A stretch of DNA of 64,000 nucleotides from Zeus faber (GCA_960531495.1 OY482847.1:20450566-20514565), one strand, 5' to 3'; positions 37,501 to 47,220 are shown, counted from the stretch's first letter. The notes: a model not told the origin generated them from the sequence alone. Numbers and translations: made by a program.

Positions 37501-40500
37501 CATTCCTCCCCTTACCGTCAGTCACAAGTTTTGCTTCCGCGACCCAAAGAATTAATGAGACTGTGGATACAAGCTTGAAAAAATAGGCTGGGCCCAGGGT
37601 GGCTGGGCCTCTCTGTAATAGGGTGAAATCAGCGATCCAAGAGGACCTCGGAGTATCCGCTGCTCCTTCACATTTAGGAGCCACCTCATCCACATTAGCC
37701 AACCCCCGTTAGCCTTATTCCCATGTTAGCCTCCCCCCTATTAGCCTTCACCCCGTTAGCCTCTCCCCTGTTAGCATTCCCCCTGTAAGCGTCCCCCCAT
37801 TAGCCTTCCCCCATTAGCCGCCCACTGTTAGCCTTCCCCCCATTAACCTCCCCTGTTAGCCTCCCCCTGTTAGGCTCTCCCTGTTAGCCTCTCCCTGTTA
37901 GCCTCCCCCTGTTAGTCTCCCCCTATTAGCCTCTCCCCCTGTTAGCCTTCCCTTGTTAGCCTTGCCTTGTTAGCCTTCCCTCCGTTAGCCTTCACGCCAT
38001 TAGCCACCCCGTGGATGTGGACCAGGTACATCCGACTGGGAGAAGACCCAGGCCGACCCAGAATGCACTGGAGGGATTATAACTCCTGGCCCGCCTGAGA
38101 ATGCCATGGGGAAATGCAGCAGACCCCTAAGCTGATTGATCTTTCCTTCAAATTTTCCCTAACATTGTAAACAAGAAGCAATCCCGAGCTACACAGAACT
38201 GGATAGTCGTTTCAGTGTAACACGGGGCCGTCTTCAAATGAAGCACTGGTTGTATCGATTAACCTTCAGATGCTCAAAAAAAACAAAAAACATTTATGAA
38301 CAACTAGTGTTGTGTGGTTATGGGGCTTTTACCCTCTAGTGGGCCTTAACAGCCTTTACAGACTATAACCATGGCCACGGGTTATGAAACATATTTAACT
38401 TGACTTGACAGACAATGTACAATGGTGTTGGAAGCAGGAACAAAACAAAGTGCAAACTGGCGCCAGACTCCAGACTGCAAACTCCTGTTGAACTTGCAGC
38501 TTTAAATAACTCTCCATGTGATATTAGCAGAGGTTCTTGCATTTCACTGTATGAACCCCCTAGCCACATTTAAACCCCTATCAATAAATAAGACAAACAA
38601 TGAAATACGATAGTTTTAAATGCAACTGATTAATTCCTAGCTAATACGCATAAATCTAAACAGCAAAATATGTCATTACCACAACCCACTCTAATTATTC
38701 GTGGTACACTGGGCTCCATAGGGTCAGGAACATGATTCTAACAAGAAAAATGACCTCCCTTCTAAGGAAATTTGAGCAAAGAGCTCATTCCCATTAATCA
38801 CGGTGCTGTGAATGTTGCTTAGAGAAGGTTTCCTTGTGTCATGTTGCTTAGAGAGAGTTGCCTTGTGTCATGTTGCCTAGAGAAGGCTGTCTTGTGTCAT
38901 GTTGCCTAGAGAAGGTTTCCTTGTGTCATGTTGCTTAGAGAAAGTTGCCTTGTGTCATGTTGCCTAGAGAAGGCTGTCTTGTGTCATGTTGCCTAGAGAA
39001 GGTTTCCTTGTGTCATGTTGCTTAGAGAAATTGCCTTGTGTCATGTTGCTTAGAGAAGGTTTCCTTGTGTCATGTTGCTTAGAGAATGTTTCCTTGTGTC
39101 ATGTTGCCGGGAGACGTTTTCCTTGTGTCATGTTGCCGTGAGAAGTTTTCCTTGTGTCATGTTGCTTAGAGAAGCTTTCCTTGTGTCATGTTGGCTTGAG
39201 AAAGTTGCCTTGTGTCATGTTGCTTAGAGAAGGTTGCCTTTTGTCATGTTGCCCGGAGAAGGTTGCCTTGTGTCATGTTGCCTCGAGAAGGTTGCCTTGT
39301 TTCATGTTGCCTAGAGAAGGTTGCCTTGTGTCACGTTAACTAGAGAAGGTTGCCTTGTGTTATGTTGCCTTGAGAAGGTTCCCTTGTGTCTTGTTTACTA
39401 GAGAATGTTGCCTTGTGTCATGTTGCCTTGAGAAGGTTCCCTTGTGTCTTGTTAACTATAGAATGTTGCCTTGTGTCTTGTTAACTAGAGAAGGTTGCCT
39501 TGTGTTATGTTGCCTAGGGAGGGTTGCCTTGAGAAGGTTGTCATGTTGCCTAGAGAAGGTTGTCTTGTGTTATGTTGCCTAGAGAAGGCTGCCTTGTGTC
39601 ATGTTTCCTTGAGAAGGTTGCTTTGTGTCTTGTTGCCTTGAGAAGGTTGTCTTGTGTTATGTTGCCTAGAGAAGGTCGCCTTGTGTCATGTTGCCTAGAG
39701 AAGGTTGCCTTGAGAAGGTTGCTTTGTGTCTTGTTGCCTTGAGAAGGTTGCCTAGAGAAGGTTGCCTAGAGAAGGTTGCCTTGTGTGATGTTGCCAAGAG
39801 AAGGTTGCCTAGAGAAGGTCACCTTGTGTCATGTCTAGGGAAGGTTGCCTTGTGGCATGTTGCCTCGAGAAACATTTAGATCGATATTAGCTCTGCTGTC
39901 AAGCTCTGCAAATAACTAAAACACAGCAAGATTTTGTGATGAAGGATGACGGTTTAGCTTCAGAGGGAATGTTTGGGTGGAGAAGAGATGATGAGAATGA
40001 GGTCCACGATGGCAGTCGTCCTTTAAGTCTGCAGGGTTGGCATTTCTTTAGCAGTCGCTTTCGCCCCTCAACATAACAGCTCATTTACAATCCATGTGCA
40101 AATACCTCTTATCCACTACTTACCTACTCATGAGCTTTATTTTATCCCCCGTCCACAGGTTTATTGTTTGTTGTCCATTCAGTTGCATTGCCTCACTTGT
40201 TTTCCTTCACATTTTTGTGCTTTGTAGCTTCTTTTGTTACCTTGGGTGCCTGAATCTAGCATTTGTACTGTGTTCCCATAAGACACATGGAAAGGATTTG
40301 CAAAGTTTAACATCCAGATGGACACACCTACCGAATGTATTTATTTAACACCAACATTTTTGGATAATGAATGAAAATCTCTATTTGCAACTATACTTGA
40401 ATGACTTTTTTCCCTGATGATTAAATTATGTTATTATATAATAACAAAATGTATACAATAATACACAGGATCCGATGTTGATTCTGATCTGATCCGATCC

Positions 40501-43500
40501 AATTGTACATGCTCTGGTCACTTTTACATTCATTGTAAATAATTCATTCTAATGTACATATTCATCGGCATACCTCTACTTTACATTATAATATTTAATA
40601 TTTATATTCATATTGTCCACTCATACTCCCCCCTCTACAACTCCCCCCTCTACAACCATCAGAATACATGCCATACTCCTCGTTTTTACATTCACCAGTG
40701 CTGCTGTTAATGTTCTATCATTGTGTTTATATATTTTTACTATGCATACTTTTTATTGTATTTGGATATTTTCTTATTAAACATTTGAAAAAAAAGGTAT
40801 AATAAAAAAAAAAATCAACGCCTACGTAGTTTCCTCATCACAAGAATTTCACTGTTCAGAATGACCCTGTGTTACACTGTGCATCTGATAAATAAAACGC
40901 TTTGACTTTGACTTTAAATCCATTGTGCTTATAATGAGGGGATTACACAAAAGCAAAAACACTTGCACACCTTGTCCCGCTTAAATATACAAAGTGTTTC
41001 CACCAATCCACCACATCCACCGCTTTCTGTGACCTTTCTGTGACGCTGCATTTCTGCAAGAAGAAAAGAAAGAGAAAAGATAAACAACAAAATGTTTTAT
41101 CAAAATAAAGGTCACAACAGTCTGACAGAGCCCGCTTGTGTGACATATAAGCAAAGACGTGCGGCTGCTTCCAGGTTCCCTGGATATCTTGTGGAACTTG
41201 AGGAGTCCGGCGGGGTCATTTCCTTGATACGAAAGTGCATTGGAATCAGGTTACCGTCTGCCAGGGAGGCTCGCTTATTTGACTACTCTGCGGTTCTGCG
41301 TCCTACGAGAAAAATAATCTTTAATGGCCTCAGCGTAGACAGTGGTGGGCTCACAGCCCATTACGTCTGTCATCCAATTTACCAGTGTATTTTTCCAAAT
41401 TTGTTATGTAACGTGGAAAGAAATCTCGCTATTCCTTCCATTGCTGTTTGTATCTGGATAATTATCTTGTCAACACACAATGATCCATAGAGCAGTACTA
41501 GCAATAAATTATTTTTTTAGTTTAAAAAGTTTTTTAGTTCCACCATTTCAATGACTGAGTAAAGGATGGGGGTTGGATGCAGTCGATCGCAGACGACTGT
41601 TGCCGAGGAAGAAAAAGAATCTACAAGAGCACGAAACAGTCGCATCAAGAGAAACCTGCTGATAATTCATAAATATAAATGCAAACACCCACAGGTGGAT
41701 TGGCCACATCCGGAGGAGTGGAATAGGTAGATACTGTAGAATAGATTGGGGTTTATTTGGTGAGAAGCGGATGATGGCGTGTTTCGTTTGACACTGTGAA
41801 AAAGTTTAAAAAAGTGGAATGAATACAGCATATATATATGTATATATACAGTATATATATATACAGAGAGTATATGACATTTTCCTTGGCATTATGCAGC
41901 GTGTGTCCTTTTTTGTACCCGGTTCCCAGTTGCTTTGGATTTTATCGGGTATTGAGCATTTCTATTCCCGCTAATGCAATTGCTTTGGATTCCTGTCGTG
42001 CATTTTCCATCTTCCATCCCATACAACAGCTTGTGTACAAGTACAAATAGCTGACGGAGCCAACGTGTCTCAGCCTCATTAGCATGTGTGCAGCAGCATC
42101 TGAAGCCAGCAGGTATGACAACATCTCTGTTGATTTGAGGTTTTAGGCAGAGCCCGGCGTGTTGTTCGAACCCGAATCACGGAAGAGAACGGAGGCGGTT
42201 GGAAGCTCCCACGGCTCGACGTGTGTTTTCTGGCCGTGCTTTGTCCAGGGCTTACGATACCTCACAACCTTTTTGACCGTTATGCCTGTTTGCAGTTTGC
42301 CGTTTATCTCCATGCGATTCTCCGACTCCGCGTCTTGGTCTTTTTTAGGGAAGTGCTGGGGGTGGGATCAACGAGCGCCGGGCTTGTTGATTCATTTGTA
42401 GTGCGCGACAAGCCTCCGGAGGGAAGCCACTGAGCGGTTTATGGTGTTTCGTACAAATGGAGAAAAAGGGCTGCGGCTGCCCTTTTCGTCGCTGTGTGGA
42501 GAGGCCGGTGCGAGAGGAGGGAGGCTGCGCAATTCCAGATGCTGCACACGTTAAGAAGCATCAAACCAGTCAAGCGTGTTGAGACAAAACTCCATCCATC
42601 CTCCCTGTGTCAAGGACTCTGAGTGTCGGTGCTCACCTCAAACAGCGCACAGAAAAGGAGAACAATAGAAAATTATTCAGAGGTTGTGTGTTGCGGTACA
42701 CTGTGGCTAGAACATTTAGTCGACTGACGTTCAGAAATACTAAAAAGGTCTAAAAATAAGAAGTGAATTTAGAGGTTCTCAGCTTCTTTATGGAGCCGTA
42801 AAAAAAATACCTGGTTGCTTATGAGTACTTATTTGCGGTACTGGACGTTCTTTCCTTGCAGAATGTGTACTACAGCAGTACTCAGCAGCTCCACATCGGC
42901 CTCCTAAGTCCCACCGTCGATGACGACGACAACAAGTGCCTGGTGGACGTGAACAGCCACCCCCGTCTCATCGAGTGCAGCTATGCAGCCGCCAAACGCA
43001 TGAAGCTCCACTGGCTCTTCACTCAGGTCAGAAATACGCAAAAAGCGGCTACTTCATCTCTAACCAGCGAGTACAATCACAAATAAAGACATCTAGTGTC
43101 TCCGGCTCGTCCCAAACCAAGGCTACGGCTTCCACCCGGCTCGGAGAGCCTCATTAAGGCCTGACATGCGGAACCCAAATTGCATAGAAGTTTCACGGTT
43201 GACGGAGTTTTCCACATTCCTGCAGCTCATTTGGACATGAAGACTGGATACTTCATAATGATTCTCTCTGCCCTCATCATCAGGTTTAGAGCTGCAGGCT
43301 GCATAAAAAATATATTAATAAAACAGGCTCAATGCAAAGCATTCTTTAAGTGTCAGGGACTGACCTTTCGTCTTTTTCTGTCCTTCCCACAGTTCTTCCC
43401 TTGTTGAACACGCCTCCATAAGACTCTGTTAAAGGTTTGACTCTCAGAGGAAATTTGAATGCGTTGAATGCATGCTCTTTTATCATTTAGCGTAATTCAC

Positions 43501-44140
43501 AAATCAAATTAAGTTTTAGATTAAAGCAAGCAATATTACTATATAAAGCCTTCCCTGTACACTCCTGCATGTTCAATGGCCACATTAATTAAGCAGCTGT
43601 CAAACCACAACAAGGGAGCAATATTCTGCTCTAATTGTACAACAAAATCAATTGCCATTAAGCGTGAAGTTTTCACTCTTCGCCCCCCCTGCACCTCACT
43701 CACCTTCCCGACGTCGACCCCTCGGTGCTTACTTGACTTAACATATTATAACCTAACAAGTAAAAGAGCCAGGCCATCTCATACGTGCGGCATTAATTAT
43801 CGATGCAACGACTTGCATTTCAGAAGAGCACCTCCGTGCAGCCGTCTCGCGGGGCGTCGCACCGTACCGTCTGAACTCATCTGCTAAAGCGCCCCGCTCA
43901 AACCTCAAATTGATCGCGTGTCGAGAGAAACCCGGCTCGCTCTCCCGGGCCGCGCCTTTCCCGGATTTCGACAACGAAGTCGAGTGCTGTCTCAGTTGCG
44001 ATTCGGACAGCCTTTGTCAAATTCATTTCTTTTTACGTGATAATTAAATTGAAATAGTTCAGGGTTATTTTCATAGCCCAAAAGCGTTTTATAGGAGTGT
44101 CAATGAATGCTGAATTGGAACTGGCCTCAGTAAGATGCAT

Positions 44141-44193
<53 letters not shown>

Positions 44194-45290
44194 AATACAC
44201 ACCACAGCACACACACATAAGCAGTGAGCACGGACAGCGACCCGCCCGTGCCGACGTGCACACACACAGTTCACACGACGCCACAAAGCGTCTCTGCATA
44301 ATTGCACGTTCTCGTCACACCAGTGCCTTCCTCGTTTGGTTTTCTAGCCTGAACGCGGTCGGAGAAAAAACAAATTACATTAGAAACTTCTGACAGGGAC
44401 GTCAGCGCTTTGTATAAGACAGCGTTCGACTCCATCCAATTGAAACAAAATGTGTAAGGTTCTGGTACACGGTGGAGGACGTTTGATGGAGTTCGTTTCG
44501 GATTCTTACAATTTATTTTGCCGTATAAGTCCATAATCTCTTGAAGTTTTGTTTCATGGAACGTGACTTCGACGTCTAACTCGTGGTTTTTTTGGGGGGG
44601 GGGGCGGGGGGGGTTGACGACCAGCAAGCTTGACTTTTTAATTGTTGTCTTATCTTCTTTTCGGTTTATATGATTCACTTGTTTGTTTGCTTGCTTCCCC
44701 CCCCCCGAGGCAAAAGTGTGTTTGCATATTGTATTTTGCATTCAAACATTGCGTCACACATTTACAAAACCACTTCGCGCCATCACCGATCTACAGGACT
44801 CACATTTCCATGTATCTGTTTCTGCTTATTATTAAGTCGGCTACTATTATTATTCAGATAAATTCATTCTTTAGAGTCAATTCTACGTTGTTTACACGTT
44901 TTCCCCTCATTTTAGGCACTCTTCTCAGCCCTCTTCCTACTGAGAACAGTTTGGGTTTTTGCGGGCGGCTACAGGGCTGTTTCTGCCCGGAGACCGCGGT
45001 TTGGTCTGAACTGGGAGAGTCGGCGTTCACGGCGCTGCTGGACGGACGCCGGTGAATCGTGATTGGGAATTCCCCCCGACTCGGCGCCGTCCGTCCTGAT
45101 ATTCACGCTCTTGTTTTTTTTTTTCCCCTGTGCTGGCTCTCAGGGGGGATCCATTCAGAACAGGAAATCCAAGAGATGCCTGGAGCTGGTGGCGAGCGAG
45201 GAGAATGAGTTTGGATTCCAGCTGACCCTCCAGAAGTGCACGGGGCAGAGATGGTCCATCACCAACTTCCTGCTGCCGAGTTCTTCATGA
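18217..45290 (+). CDS. galnt18: Polypeptide N-acetylgalactosaminyltransferase 18, exons 2-11 (gene lacks only exon 1 here)
   Basis: Ten exons (18217-18412, 18545-18711, 23015-23198, 24269-24466, 24704-24818, 28228-28413, 31866-32003, 34587-34682, 42862-43026, 45144-45290) join without a phase break into 530 residues and a TGA stop. Every intron is GT-AG. The family starts mucin-type O-glycosylation by moving GalNAc from UDP-GalNAc to Ser/Thr in the secretory pathway, as a type II membrane protein. In the joined partial protein I see the N-terminal GT-A half (residues ~75-185) with the metal-binding DAH at 174-176, the YGGENVE Gal/GalNAc-T motif at 277-283, a third metal-ligand histidine at 305, and a lectin domain from ~405 (CLD, CLV, CLEL, QRW). 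Tyr instead of Trp in YGGEN marks the GALNT8/9/17/18 subfamily, and the match to GALNT18 is close throughout. Human GALNT18 is about 607 residues, so roughly 77 N-terminal residues lie on the missing exon. Members of this subfamily are reported to have weak or no activity in vitro. Teleosts have a and b copies, and I cannot tell which this is. Confidence 0.95.
18413..18544 (+). other. galnt18 intron 2 (132 bp)
   Basis: A compact GT-AG intron with a C-rich acceptor tract. Nothing else is visible in it. Confidence 0.9.
18545..18711 (+). CDS. galnt18: galnt18 exon 3 (N-terminal Rossmann-like part of GT-A domain)
   Basis: The exon follows a 132-bp intron with a C-rich acceptor (CCCCGCAG). It encodes [18 protein letters not shown] and [10 protein letters not shown], equivalent to the first strands of the GT-A fold and the nucleotide-sugar-binding VDD motif. 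Classical family members have an HNEAWS-like sequence here. The VNEALS form fits the GALNT8/9/17/18 group. The donor is AGCG|GTAGTA, leaving a split Asp codon. Confidence 0.95.
18850..19018 (+). repeat. tRNA-derived SINE, 5'-degraded
   Basis: A weak tRNA-like head contains a B-box-like GGTTGCTGGTTCTTTCC. It is followed by TGTAGTGTCCTTGAGCGAGACACTTCACC and the tail TCGCTTTGGACAAAAGCGTC TGCTAAATGA. Body and tail match the SINE at 48151-48340. It lies in intron 3, about 140 bases after exon 3. Confidence 0.75.
19019..22877. other. galnt18 intron 3, main part
   Basis: No exon or transposon coding sequence is recognised. A GC-richer block lies at about 20540-21250, with several spurious open frames on both strands. 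Confidence 0.5.
22878..23010 (+). repeat. (GT)n then (GCGT)n microsatellite touching the exon 4 acceptor
   Basis: Pure GT runs from 22878 to about 22956, followed by interrupted GT and then GCGT units to 23010. The acceptor CCAG comes immediately after. Confidence 0.97.
23015..23198 (+). CDS. galnt18: galnt18 exon 4 (catalytic DAH exon)
   Basis: The exon encodes [32 protein letters not shown] and [15 protein letters not shown]. The DAH triplet (23170-23178) is the DxH metal-binding motif of the GT-A fold. The acceptor CCAG is preceded directly by a (GT)n/(GCGT)n microsatellite with almost no pyrimidine tract. The donor TG|GTGAGT is followed after about a dozen bases by a (CA)n tract. The exon is 184 nt, not a multiple of three, so skipping it would shift the frame and remove the metal-binding motif. 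Confidence 0.95.
23212..23290 (+). repeat. (CA)n microsatellite just after the exon 4 donor
   Basis: Pure CA runs to about 23249, then CA with AA, TG and CG interruptions. It begins about 13 bases after the exon 4 splice donor. Confidence 0.97.
23291..24224. other. galnt18 intron 4, remainder
   Basis: No recognisable feature apart from the flanking microsatellites. Confidence 0.5.
24225..24257 (+). repeat. (TCC)11 at the exon 5 acceptor
   Basis: Eleven TCC units end 11 bases before the acceptor AG, where a polypyrimidine tract belongs. Confidence 0.95.
24269..24466 (+). CDS. galnt18: galnt18 exon 5 (middle of catalytic domain)
   Basis: The exon completes a split Trp codon and encodes [33 protein letters not shown] and [19 protein letters not shown], ending at PIR. 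The FDWELWCRY segment corresponds to the FNWKLNFRW-type region of classical GalNAc-transferases. The acceptor is ATTTTCAG at 24268, with a (TCC)11 microsatellite (24225-24257) just upstream acting as its pyrimidine-rich tract. The donor is CAG|GTGGG. Confidence 0.95.
24704..24818 (+). CDS. galnt18: galnt18 exon 6 (Gal/GalNAc-T motif)
   Basis: The exon encodes [19 protein letters not shown] followed by [19 protein letters not shown]. This is the Gal/GalNAc-T motif, in which WGGENxE of classical members is YGGENVE, diagnostic of the GALNT8/9/17/18 branch. The acceptor is GCCCCAG and the donor CGG|GTGAG. The intron after it is phase 0, as are all remaining introns. Confidence 0.95.
24819..28227. 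other. galnt18 intron 6
   Basis: No coding segment or nameable repeat is seen. There are short homopolymers only. Confidence 0.5.
28228..28413 (+). CDS. galnt18: galnt18 exon 7 (end of Gal/GalNAc-T motif, metal-ligand His)
   Basis: The exon encodes [21 protein letters not shown], continuing the Gal/GalNAc-T motif, then [28 protein letters not shown]. The histidine at 28279-28281 aligns with the third metal ligand of the family (GHVFR in classical members, AHIER here). [11 protein letters not shown] replaces the usual VWMDEYKxxFY. The exon is exactly 62 codons between phase-0 junctions CCAG|GTG and GAG|GTGAGT. Confidence 0.95.
28414..31865. other. galnt18 intron 7
   Basis: It contains an uninterrupted T24 run (about 30986-31009) and a (GAA)n run near 31615-31635. 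No coding segment or named repeat is recognised. Confidence 0.5.
31866..32003 (+). CDS. galnt18: galnt18 exon 8 (linker to lectin domain)
   Basis: The exon is 46 codons encoding [34 protein letters not shown] and ending in TETIAYGA. The motif R-K-x-L-x-C-K-x-F-x-W-Y-L-x-x-V/I-Y-P-E is the conserved end of the catalytic domain just before the lectin domain. The acceptor is GACCCAG and the donor GCG|GTATGC. Confidence 0.95.
32996..34364. mobile_element. piggyBac-like non-autonomous element flanked by TTAA
   Basis: TTAA at 32992-32995 and 34365-34368 flanks termini AGGGCGCCTGTTATA (left) and the reverse complement of AGGGGACCTATGATA (right). These match at 11 of 15 bases. The TTAA target and the AGGGGACCTAT-type end are typical of an abundant fish non-autonomous piggyBac-like family. 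The 1369-bp interior has no transposase. It includes a 21-bp unit repeated about three times near 33898-33961. The element lies in intron 8, ending about 220 bases before exon 9. Confidence 0.55.
34446..34572 (+). repeat. Alternating GT/GC tract before exon 9
   Basis: About 50 bases of GT, then mixed GCGC/GTGC/GCGT, then GT again. Nearly all of it is alternating purine-pyrimidine, ending 14 bases before the exon 9 acceptor. Confidence 0.95.
34587..34682 (+). CDS. galnt18: galnt18 exon 9 (start of ricin-type lectin domain)
   Basis: This small exon (32 codons) encodes [32 protein letters not shown], the alpha repeat of the lectin domain with its CLD motif and the paired CHG. The acceptor CCTCCCACAG is short and lies only about 14 bases after a long alternating GT/GC tract (34446-34572). 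The donor is CAG|GTTAGA. Confidence 0.94.
34690..35010. other. Start of galnt18 intron 9
   Basis: A (GTT)n run near 34718-34735 is followed by TATTCCAAATCCCCATTAG and CTTCCGGGGTCCAGA, which recall a dispersed fish retroelement. The identity is not secure. A TA run (34999-35014) precedes the Tc1-like terminus. Confidence 0.3.
35015..35828 (-). mobile_element. Tc1-like transposon fragment (C-terminal half of transposase)
   Basis: Minus-strand frames give [17 protein letters not shown] near 35810-35760, then [20 protein letters not shown] and a C-terminal KKG stop near 35350. These are the DDE-domain blocks of a Tc1-like transposase, broken by frameshifts. The terminal motif GTTCCAAATTATTGTGCAAA lies at about 35021-35040. 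The N-terminal DNA-binding half and the other terminus are missing because the copy stops abruptly at about 35828. Confidence 0.8.
35838..36012. mobile_element. Terminus of a second Tc1-like element
   Basis: CACTTCACCTGTCAGTGG followed by TTTTAATGTTGTGGCTGATTGG and TATA is the terminal inverted repeat of a different, very common fish Tc1-like family. It is preceded by that family's subterminal CTTGCTGCCTAATTTATCCC. It directly abuts the first fragment. Confidence 0.65.
36013..37693. other. galnt18 intron 9, unassigned
   Basis: No coding segment is recognised. Open frames near 36982-37702 on both strands overlap each other and show no family motif. Confidence 0.45.
37694..38018 (+). repeat. 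Minisatellite of GTTAGCCTCCCC-type units (~15-18 bp)
   Basis: About 20 imperfect units, each with TTAGCC followed by a C/T-rich spacer of variable length. Confidence 0.9.
38019..38811. other. galnt18 intron 9, between two minisatellites
   Basis: Nothing recognisable is seen. Confidence 0.4.
38812..39871 (+). repeat. 29-bp minisatellite, about 36 copies
   Basis: The unit is ATGTTGCCTAGAGAAGGTTG plus CCTTGTGTC. Copies differ by single bases and a few are shortened or joined. Cysteine- and leucine-rich open frames across it are by-products of the repeat. Confidence 0.97.
40480..40918 (+). mobile_element. Non-LTR retrotransposon 3' end
   Basis: AAGAATTTCACTGTTCAGAA, then GATAAATAAAACGCTTTGAC and a (TTTGAC)n terminus, is the usual 3' UTR and tail of fish L2/Rex1-like LINEs. 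No open reading frame remains. Confidence 0.6.
40919..42861. other. galnt18 intron 9, 3' part
   Basis: A TATA-type AT microsatellite lies at about 41828-41875. The open frame at 41092-41490 has no recognised motif. Confidence 0.45.
42862..43026 (+). CDS. galnt18: galnt18 exon 10 (lectin domain)
   Basis: The exon is 55 codons encoding [13 protein letters not shown], an acidic DDDDN segment, [16 protein letters not shown] and MKLHWLFTQ, the beta repeat of the lectin domain. The acceptor is TTTCCTTGCAG and the donor CAG|GTCAGA. It lies after the largest intron seen here (8.2 kb), which holds the Tc1-like and minisatellite DNA. Confidence 0.95.
43027..45143. other. galnt18 intron 10
   Basis: It holds a (CA)n run at 44142-44189 and a G-run at about 44595-44611. 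No other feature is recognised. Confidence 0.6.
44142..44189. repeat. (CA)24 microsatellite
   Basis: An uninterrupted CA run is seen directly. Confidence 0.97.
45144..45290 (+). CDS. galnt18: galnt18 exon 11 (last coding exon, stop codon)
   Basis: The exon encodes [20 protein letters not shown] and [22 protein letters not shown], then TGA at 45288-45290. CLEL and QRW are the conserved parts of the gamma lectin repeat. The acceptor has a T-run and ends GGCTCTCAG. The tail after SITN is shorter and more serine-rich than I would expect from mammalian GALNT18, a common place for divergence. Confidence 0.95.
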   Translation, partial: GGSIQNRKSKRCLELVASEENEFGFQLTLQKCTGQRWSITNFLLPSSS

Positions 45291-45812
45291 TGACCCTATG
45301 CAAAGAACATGGAGGGGAAACATCTACACTTTGTGCGCGTGCGTGCGTGTGTGTGCCTGTGTGTGTGTGTGTGTGTGTTTGTGATCATTATTAGTCTGTT
45401 GACATTATATAATAAATGTTAAACATTTTAATTTCCGGACGGGAAAGGAAAAGCCATACTTGGCTGATGTATTGAATTGTAGTATGTTTTTATTTTTATT
45501 GATTTAAGTTTAACTGGATCCAATTTTATTTGTTCATAACTGCTACTATGTAGCACGATATAAAAACCTTTTTCCTGCTGATTTTTTATTTTATTTTTAT
45601 TATTATTTGTTTTGTTTTGTATTTCCTCGTTGGGTTTTTTAGTGTCTCAGGTTTATACGTAGTTTTATAATTCAATTCAGCTGCACAGTTTGGGATAAAA
45701 ATTTGACCACATGTTGGAGTATACTGTATCTGGAAAATATAAGAGTATTTTCTAAATGTAAATATTCCAAATATTTGTAATATATAGTAATAAAAGACCA
45801 AATCAAAAAAGG
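45291..45812 (+). other. galnt18: Probable galnt18 3' UTR with two polyadenylation signals
   Basis: AATAAA occurs at 45411-45416 and again at 45789-45794, about 120 and 500 bases after the stop. A (GT)n tract (about 45333-45379) lies before the first signal. The extent of the UTR is inferred from the signals only. Without transcript data I cannot say which site is used. Confidence 0.55.
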
Positions 45813-47220
45813 GATGGCGTGGAGGAGTGTTTTTGCGTGTTTTCGTTTTCGAAATGGATTTCTTTCTGCATATACAGTACCAGACACACAGACATCCAGT
45901 TTGTCCCAGCTGTTCAGTAAATTCAAATAGACAAGGAGTAAAATGATTTAGTCACAGTTCGTAATGGCCCGGGTGAGGCTAGGAGCTAAGCATCGAGGCT
46001 CATTTCTGCCCTGACTGTGGTGAGCACCCGGGGAGATGAGCCACAGTCTGTTTTTAACATGCCAGACCTCATTACCATCCACACCGCAGCATTAAATATA
46101 CATGGAAAACCCACTTTCATCAAAAGACCTCCTTGCCATCACATTTTAATATATTGTATGCGCAATTTATAAAATAATTTTTTGAGGCTTGGATTTGATA
46201 TGCACAAATGAATTTAGCAGCGGAGAACAAGTCCTCTTCACAGTAATCTTAATTCTAAAGGGAGCCTTCGTGTTGCTTTTTTTCAAAATATATTACTAAT
46301 TGATTTCCAGCCCCGCTGACTTACAATTATGCTTTTTATCAGCTCATTGTTTATTGTGTTATAATATTAAAAAAAAGTTGATGCATTCTTAATAGGTTGA
46401 AGTTTTATTTTTTTTATTATACTGTCTATCTCGGTCGTCTCAGTCGTGTGTTTTACTCAAACTCCGCAGCCAGCCACCGCATCCATATTTAATTCAGATT
46501 TCTGTCTTTTAGGGTAAAATTGTCAAGAAAGACATTATCATGTAAAGTGGCATCATTTTCAGCCTCCAGTCAGAAAGCAGAAAACAGGCGGAGATGTATT
46601 CCTGGCAAGACTTGCACTATCCAGGGAATCAGGTGAATCTGGAAGGAACATCTGGAAAAAAAATGTTTTAATGGAATCCCTGGACCTCTCTGAGGATCCT
46701 CAAATTAGAGTTGTTCTTGCTCCGTGCCGGTAAACTACAGCTTGCTGAGGGTGAGCCTCAGCGTTTCGTTGGCATGCGAAACAAGGCATTAATCAGGCGG
46801 GAACGGGGAATATTTTCGTTCAGAGATGACGTGTAGCCTCTTATTGGGTTTTTTTCTTTTTCTTTAATAGCCAAATCTGATTTTTAATTCAGTGGCACCG
46901 CGTGGGCAGGCGTGCGTGGGCGTATTTGTACCTCACACCGCCTTAACACTTGTGACTAAATGGAAGTGTTAATTTTTTTTTTTCCCTATCTGGGTGATGT
47001 GATGCTTCAAATTTTCCCCTGTGTTGCCATAGTTACGTGGCCTAAGCAGAATCTTTTTACAGACACTCCCAGTCACAGACCATGGAAAGTGAACAGCTCT
47101 GACAGATTATAATTGCCTGCAGATGCAAGTTTAATCTCTGGCCTTTTTATATCACACTTGGATGCTTTGAGCTATTGAACATGACTTGCTAAGAATTATA
47201 TCGCATTTGTTTCCCTGCAA

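Noticed and set aside
37163-37702. A 179-codon minus-strand open frame overlapping several plus-strand frames
   Set aside because: No family motif is visible, and mutually overlapping frames in a GC-richer stretch are expected by chance.
38812-39871. CRISPR-like regular array
   Set aside because: The 29-bp units are contiguous, with no unique spacers, and the context is a vertebrate intron.
39154-39879. Cys/Leu-rich open frames
   Set aside because: They are produced by the 29-bp minisatellite in three phases.
41092-41490. Possible extra galnt18 exon
   Set aside because: The protein has no similarity to the enzyme. Exons 9 and 10 join in phase without it, and the known gene structure has no exon between them.
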